A stretch of DNA of 7,617 nt from positions 1-7,617 of the forward strand of contig CAAFQM010000173.1 of assembly GCA_900765105.1 (NCBI GenBank), given 5' to 3'. Each line of letters begins with the position of its first letter. Positions within the stretch are counted from its first letter, which is position 1. A model generated the notes under the pieces. That model had not been told where the DNA came from. It saw nothing but the letters and a program-made list of their open reading frames with translations, and searched no databases. A program made the translations under genes and the position numbers. Source of the stretch: an uncultured Faecalibacterium sp. Its GTDB lineage: Bacteria; Bacillota; Clostridia; Oscillospirales; Ruminococcaceae. Shown here piece by piece: positions 4,762 to 7,617 of the stretch.

Positions 4762-6828
4762 ATGGAAAAGATCTCCCGCAAAGGCTTTTTGAAAGTTGCT
4801 GCTGCCGCCGCCATGAGCGGTGTCACTGCCGGCGCTCTGGCTGCCTGCAACTCCGCAAGTTCCTCCAGCACTGCGGCATCCGCCTCCGGCGATGCCATTT
4901 ATACCCCCGGCACCTACACCGGCACGGCTACCGGCATCGGCGAAGTGAAGGTCACCATGACCTTCAGCGAGACCGCCATCACCGATGTGGTCATCGACGC
5001 TTCCAATGAGACCGAGAGCATCGGCGGTGTGGCTGCTCCTACCCTGAAGGACGCCATCATGGCCGCGCAGGGCACTGAGATCGACAATGTTTCCGGCGCG
5101 ACTGTCACCACCAACGCCGTCAAAAAGGCTGCCGCCAGCTGTATCGAGCAGGCCATGGGTGTTGCCGCTGAGACCGGCAGCAGCGCTGCTGCTTCCGACA
5201 CCGACTGGCTGGGCACCGAGCCGGAGATCGACGAGAGCAAGATCACCAAGACGGTGGACGTGGATGTGGCCGTCGTGGGCTGCGGTGTGGCCGGTGTGGC
5301 AGCCGTGCGCAGCATCGCCGAAGACGGCGGCAAGGTGGCGGCTTTTGAAAAGGCCGACGGCCCCCAGTGCCGCAGCGGCGAGTATGCGGTCATCAACGGC
5401 AAGGTACAGGCCAAGTGGGGCCGCGACACATGGACCCGCGAGCAGATCGACGAGATCGTGGACTCTCACATGAACGAGTCTACCTACCGCTGCAAGCGCG
5501 CCATCATGAGCAAGTGGGCACACAACATCGGCGACACCTTTGACTGGTGGGTGGAAGCAAACCCCGACCTGTACTACGCTGAGACCACCCGCAGCGCGAT
5601 CCCGGACGAGAACGCCGACAACTTCCTGATCCCCATCTTCTACCCGCTGCCTGAGCACTACGACTGGAAGCAGGAGCGCTTCCCCTGCTACCCCACCTCT
5701 GTGGAGTTCCTGCCCAACCAGTCCGTCACGGTCAACGCCAACATGCAGAAGGCTGTTGACACCGGCAATGTGGAGACCTTCTACGGCTGCTTCGTCGAGA
5801 AGCTCATCATGGACAATGGCCGCTGTGTGGGTCTGTATGCCCGCGATGCCGCCACCGGCGAGTACATCAAGTGCAACGCTTCCAAGGGCGTGATCCTCTC
5901 CACCGGCGATTACTCCCAGAACACCAAGATGCTGCAGCACTTCTGCCCCGAGGTCATCGAGAACAACATCCAGTGTCTGTTCACCAATGTGGACGTGGAG
6001 GGCAACTTCACCAATCAGGGCGACGGCATCCAGCTGGGCATGTGGGCCGGCGCACAGGTGCAGCAGAGCCACGCACCCATGATCCATCACATGGGCGGCG
6101 GTGCCGATCTGGCCGGTGTGGGTGTCATGGGCAACGCTGGTTTCCTGAATCTGGACCTGAACGGCAAGCGCTTCATGAACGAAGACCTGCCCGGTCAGCA
6201 GCTGGAAAACCAGATCGAGCTGCAGAAGAACCGCGAGAGCTGGCAGATCTTTGACTCCAACTGGCCCGAGCAGCTGCCTTACATGCCCGCTGCCCACGGC
6301 GGTGCCTGCTACTACGAGGACTACGCCAGCGAGGCAGACGGCCCCAAGAACAACGCGACCTACCGCAACTACAAGAGCCCCTATCAGCTGGAGGCCGCTG
6401 TGGCCGACGGCCGCGCCCTGAAGGCAGACACGCTGGAAGAGCTGGTGGCCGAGATGTACCCGGACGATACCGCTGCCCAGCAGACTGCTCTGGAATCCAT
6501 CGAGCGTTACAACCAGCTGGCAAAGGATGGCTACGATGAGGACTTCCATAAGCCTGCATCCCGCCTGTGGGCGGTCGAGAACGGCCCCTTCTACGCCGAC
6601 AAGTTCACCACGGCTCTGCTGCTGGTGTGCATCGGCGGTCTGGAAAGCGACGAGAACTGCCACACCTACGACGCAGACCGCAATGTCATCCCCGGCCTGT
6701 ATGTGGCGGGCAATGTTCAGGGCAACCGTTTTGCCACCGAGTACCCCATCGGCCTGAAGGGTGTCAGCCATTCCATGGCCATGTACTACGGCTATGTTGC
6801 CGGTAAGAATGCCATGCAGGAGATTTGA
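4762..6828 (+). CDS. Surface lipoprotein FMN/FAD reductase, fumarate reductase-like, substrate unknown
   Basis: 688 residues in three parts. Residues 1-29 are a lipoprotein signal: basic S5-R-K-G-F-L-K, hydrophobic core, lipobox A26-L... ending L27-A-A-C29, then a Ser/Ala-rich linker. The SRKGFLK start resembles a Tat motif but has RK, not RR. Residues ~47-133 are an FMN-binding domain; D108-N-V-S-G-A-T114 fits the motif in which the Thr is covalently flavinylated by ApbE. Residues ~167-685 are a FAD-dependent oxidoreductase of the fumarate reductase/succinate dehydrogenase flavoprotein family: dinucleotide motif G173-C-G-V-A-G178 with acidic E196 ending strand 2, N418-Q-G-D-G-I, G468-K-R-F-M-N-E and I643-P-G-L-Y-V-A-G-N. 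Such proteins pass electrons from FMN to FAD to reduce a small organic acceptor outside the membrane. Canonical fumarate-reductase residues seem absent (see findings), so fumarate is unlikely. No electron donor or ApbE gene is in the window. It is divergent from a LysR gene and monocistronic. Confidence 0.88.
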   Translation: MEKISRKGFLKVAAAAAMSGVTAGALAACNSASSSSTAASASGDAIYTPGTYTGTATGIGEVKVTMTFSETAITDVVIDASNETESIGGVAAPTLKDAIMAAQGTEIDNVSGATVTTNAVKKAAASCIEQAMGVAAETGSSAAASDTDWLGTEPEIDESKITKTVDVDVAVVGCGVAGVAAVRSIAEDGGKVAAFEKADGPQCRSGEYAVINGKVQAKWGRDTWTREQIDEIVDSHMNESTYRCKRAIMSKWAHNIGDTFDWWVEANPDLYYAETTRSAIPDENADNFLIPIFYPLPEHYDWKQERFPCYPTSVEFLPNQSVTVNANMQKAVDTGNVETFYGCFVEKLIMDNGRCVGLYARDAATGEYIKCNASKGVILSTGDYSQNTKMLQHFCPEVIENNIQCLFTNVDVEGNFTNQGDGIQLGMWAGAQVQQSHAPMIHHMGGGADLAGVGVMGNAGFLNLDLNGKRFMNEDLPGQQLENQIELQKNRESWQIFDSNWPEQLPYMPAAHGGACYYEDYASEADGPKNNATYRNYKSPYQLEAAVADGRALKADTLEELVAEMYPDDTAAQQTALESIERYNQLAKDGYDEDFHKPASRLWAVENGPFYADKFTTALLLVCIGGLESDENCHTYDADRNVIPGLYVAGNVQGNRFATEYPIGLKGVSHSMAMYYGYVAGKNAMQEI

Positions 6829-6865
6829 TGCTCTGCTGACAGAACACTGAAATAAGCGTTTCCCT

Positions 6866-6905
6866 GCCCGGAGCAGTATTCTTTCTTCCTGCTCCGGGCT
6901 TTTTT
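6866..6905 (+). terminator. Terminator of the reductase gene
   Basis: Perfect 11-bp GC-rich stem GCCCGGAGCAG (6866-6876) / CTGCTCCGGGC (6889-6899), 12-nt loop, six T (6900-6905). It separates the reductase from the thioredoxin gene. Confidence 0.93.
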
Positions 6906-6915
6906 GCGCCCCTGT

Positions 6916-6956
6916 GTGACCCGGTCACGGAAAAACACACTCCAACGGGGTATACT
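6916..6956 (+). promoter_or_regulatory. Thioredoxin promoter with a 13-bp palindrome in place of a -35 box
   Basis: -10 TATACT at 6951-6956. At 17 bp upstream the sequence (CGGAAA, 6928-6933) is not a -35 consensus; instead a perfect palindrome GTGACC-C-GGTCAC (6916-6928) abuts that position. This looks like a regulator site at about -48 to -35, suitable for an activator, though the protein is unknown. Confidence 0.5.
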
Positions 6957-7000
6957 GATGCTGTCAGTGAAATTACAAACACCCTTCAGGAGGTAAAAAT

Positions 7001-7309
7001 ATGGCAGTCATTACCATCACGAAAGAAAACTTTGCGCAGGAAGTGCTGCAGAGCGAAAAGCCCGTCCTGCTGGACTTCTGGGCCAGCTGGTGCGGCCCCT
7101 GCCGGATGCTCAGCCCCATCGTGGACGAAGTGGCTGAGGAGCGCAGCGACGTCAAGGTGGGCAAGGTGAACGTGGACGAGCAGCCGGAACTGGCTGGTGA
7201 GTTCGGCGTGATGAGCATCCCCACTCTGCTGGTGTTCCGGGGCGGCAAGCTGGTGGATCAGGCCGTGGGTGCCCGCCCCAAGGCCGGTGTGCTGGCACTG
7301 CTGGGATAA
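7001..7309 (+). CDS. trxA: Thioredoxin
   Basis: 102 residues, the standard size of a small cytoplasmic thioredoxin. The redox active site is W30-C-G-P-C34, preceded by the conserved L23-L-D-F-W-A-S, and the cis-proline loop M71-S-I-P74-T is present, as is the G-G-K-L turn near 81-84. No signal peptide is seen. It reduces disulfides of cytoplasmic enzymes such as ribonucleotide reductase or peroxiredoxins, with electrons from a thioredoxin reductase not found here. Start supported by CAGGAGG (6987-6993) 7 nt before the ATG. It is monocistronic, with its own promoter and a strong terminator. The symbol follows family habit; the genome may hold several paralogues. Confidence 0.95.
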   Translation: MAVITITKENFAQEVLQSEKPVLLDFWASWCGPCRMLSPIVDEVAEERSDVKVGKVNVDEQPELAGEFGVMSIPTLLVFRGGKLVDQAVGARPKAGVLALLG

Positions 7310-7322
7310 GAACAACATTCTG

Positions 7323-7358
7323 ACAAAAGCTCTGCACATTCCGTGCAGGGCTTTTGTT
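7323..7358. terminator. Terminator after the thioredoxin gene
   Basis: 15-bp stem with one G-U: ACAAAAGCTCTGCAC (7323-7337), 5-nt loop, GTGCAGGGCTTTTGT (7343-7357). The TTTTGTT end and the A-rich opposite flank make it potentially active on both strands. Confidence 0.9.
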
Positions 7359-7377
7359 CGTCTGTGAGAAATTCTAC

Positions 7378-7406
7378 TTGACGGAAAAGGACGAAGGGGG
7401 TATGCT
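7378..7406 (+). promoter_or_regulatory. Promoter of the terminal lipoprotein gene
   Basis: -35 TTGACG (7378-7383), 17-bp spacer, -10 TATGCT (7401-7406), start near 7413. The ~53-nt leader can form a hairpin right at its 5' end: GGCAGA (7418-7423) / TCTGCC (7431-7436). Confidence 0.78.
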
Positions 7407-7465
7407 TGTTTTGTACGGGCAGAGGAACATTCTGCCGAAATTTGCGGAACAAAAGGAGTATTGCT

Positions 7466-7617
7466 ATGATTGCGGAACGAAAGAAAAGCCCCTTGCGGCT
7501 GCTGGCCGCAGTGCTGCTTGCGGTGGCACTGCTCACGGCATGTACCTCAAAAGCACAAAAGGCAATGGAAAAGGTGGAACTCGGCCAGAAATACCTGACC
7601 GAGCAGAACTACACCGA
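7466..7617 (+). CDS. Lipoprotein of unknown function, 5' part (runs off window)
   Basis: Fifty codons are visible. A basic N-terminus (M-I-A-E-R-K-K-S) precedes a hydrophobic core and a lipobox L23-T-A-C26, so the mature protein should be lipid-anchored at C26 on the outer face of the membrane. The mature part begins with a Lys-rich helix followed by V37-E-L-G-Q-K-Y-L-T-E-Q-N-Y-T, whose spacing resembles the start of a tetratricopeptide repeat (G-x-x-Y/F-x-x-x-x-x-Y). TPR lipoproteins are common in these bacteria, but one partial repeat is weak evidence. AAGGAG (7453-7458) lies 7 nt before the ATG. Own promoter, so it starts a transcript that continues past the edge. Confidence 0.8.
   Translation, partial: MIAERKKSPLRLLAAVLLAVALLTACTSKAQKAMEKVELGQKYLTEQNYT

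Noticed and set aside
4567..6771. Very long minus-strand open frame joined to lysR (total 1031 codons)
   Set aside because: It is antisense to the reductase gene and has the low-complexity H/G/V/A-rich composition of a GC-biased shadow frame. The lysR domain with its own ribosome binding site starts at 4566.

Overview
The window looks like chromosome of a GC-rich, low-oxygen Firmicute, most likely a gut Ruminococcaceae/Oscillospirales member close to Faecalibacterium. This rests on strong AGGAGG-type ribosome binding sites, GC-rich codon use over AT-rich promoters, a transketolase split into two genes, an ECF-type vitamin transporter S component, and a lipoprotein flavin reductase of the kind found in anaerobic gut bacteria. 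The genus is an inference from style, not from a marker gene. No phage, IS, CRISPR or RNA gene was seen.

Layout. Bases 1-819 are the 3' part of a Na+/serine-threonine symporter gene (sstT). A bidirectional terminator separates it from a convergent ECF transporter S component (873-1409, minus). That gene has a consensus promoter and a structured leader of about 160 nt that ends in a strong intrinsic terminator just before its ribosome binding site. This is the architecture of a riboswitch or attenuator, and I could not match it to a known class. A divergent consensus promoter drives the two-gene transketolase operon (1823-2674 and 2676-3623), which ends in a shared terminator facing a convergent LysR-type regulator (3676-4566, minus). 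The regulator is divergent from a 688-residue lipoprotein with an FMN-binding domain fused to a fumarate-reductase-like FAD domain (4762-6828). Their 195-bp intergenic region carries three helically phased copies of a half-site. Next come a single thioredoxin gene (7001-7309) and the 5' end of a small lipoprotein gene (7466 to the window edge). Each has its own promoter, and a terminator follows the reductase gene and another follows the thioredoxin gene.

How the genes relate. The only clear functional groupings are the two transketolase halves, which form one enzyme of the non-oxidative pentose phosphate pathway, and the LysR/reductase pair, which looks like an inducible module for reducing an organic electron acceptor at the cell surface. 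The reductase appears to lack the arginine and histidine residues that define fumarate reductases, so its substrate is probably not fumarate. The two most promising places for undescribed biology are the ECF gene leader and this LysR-controlled reductase.
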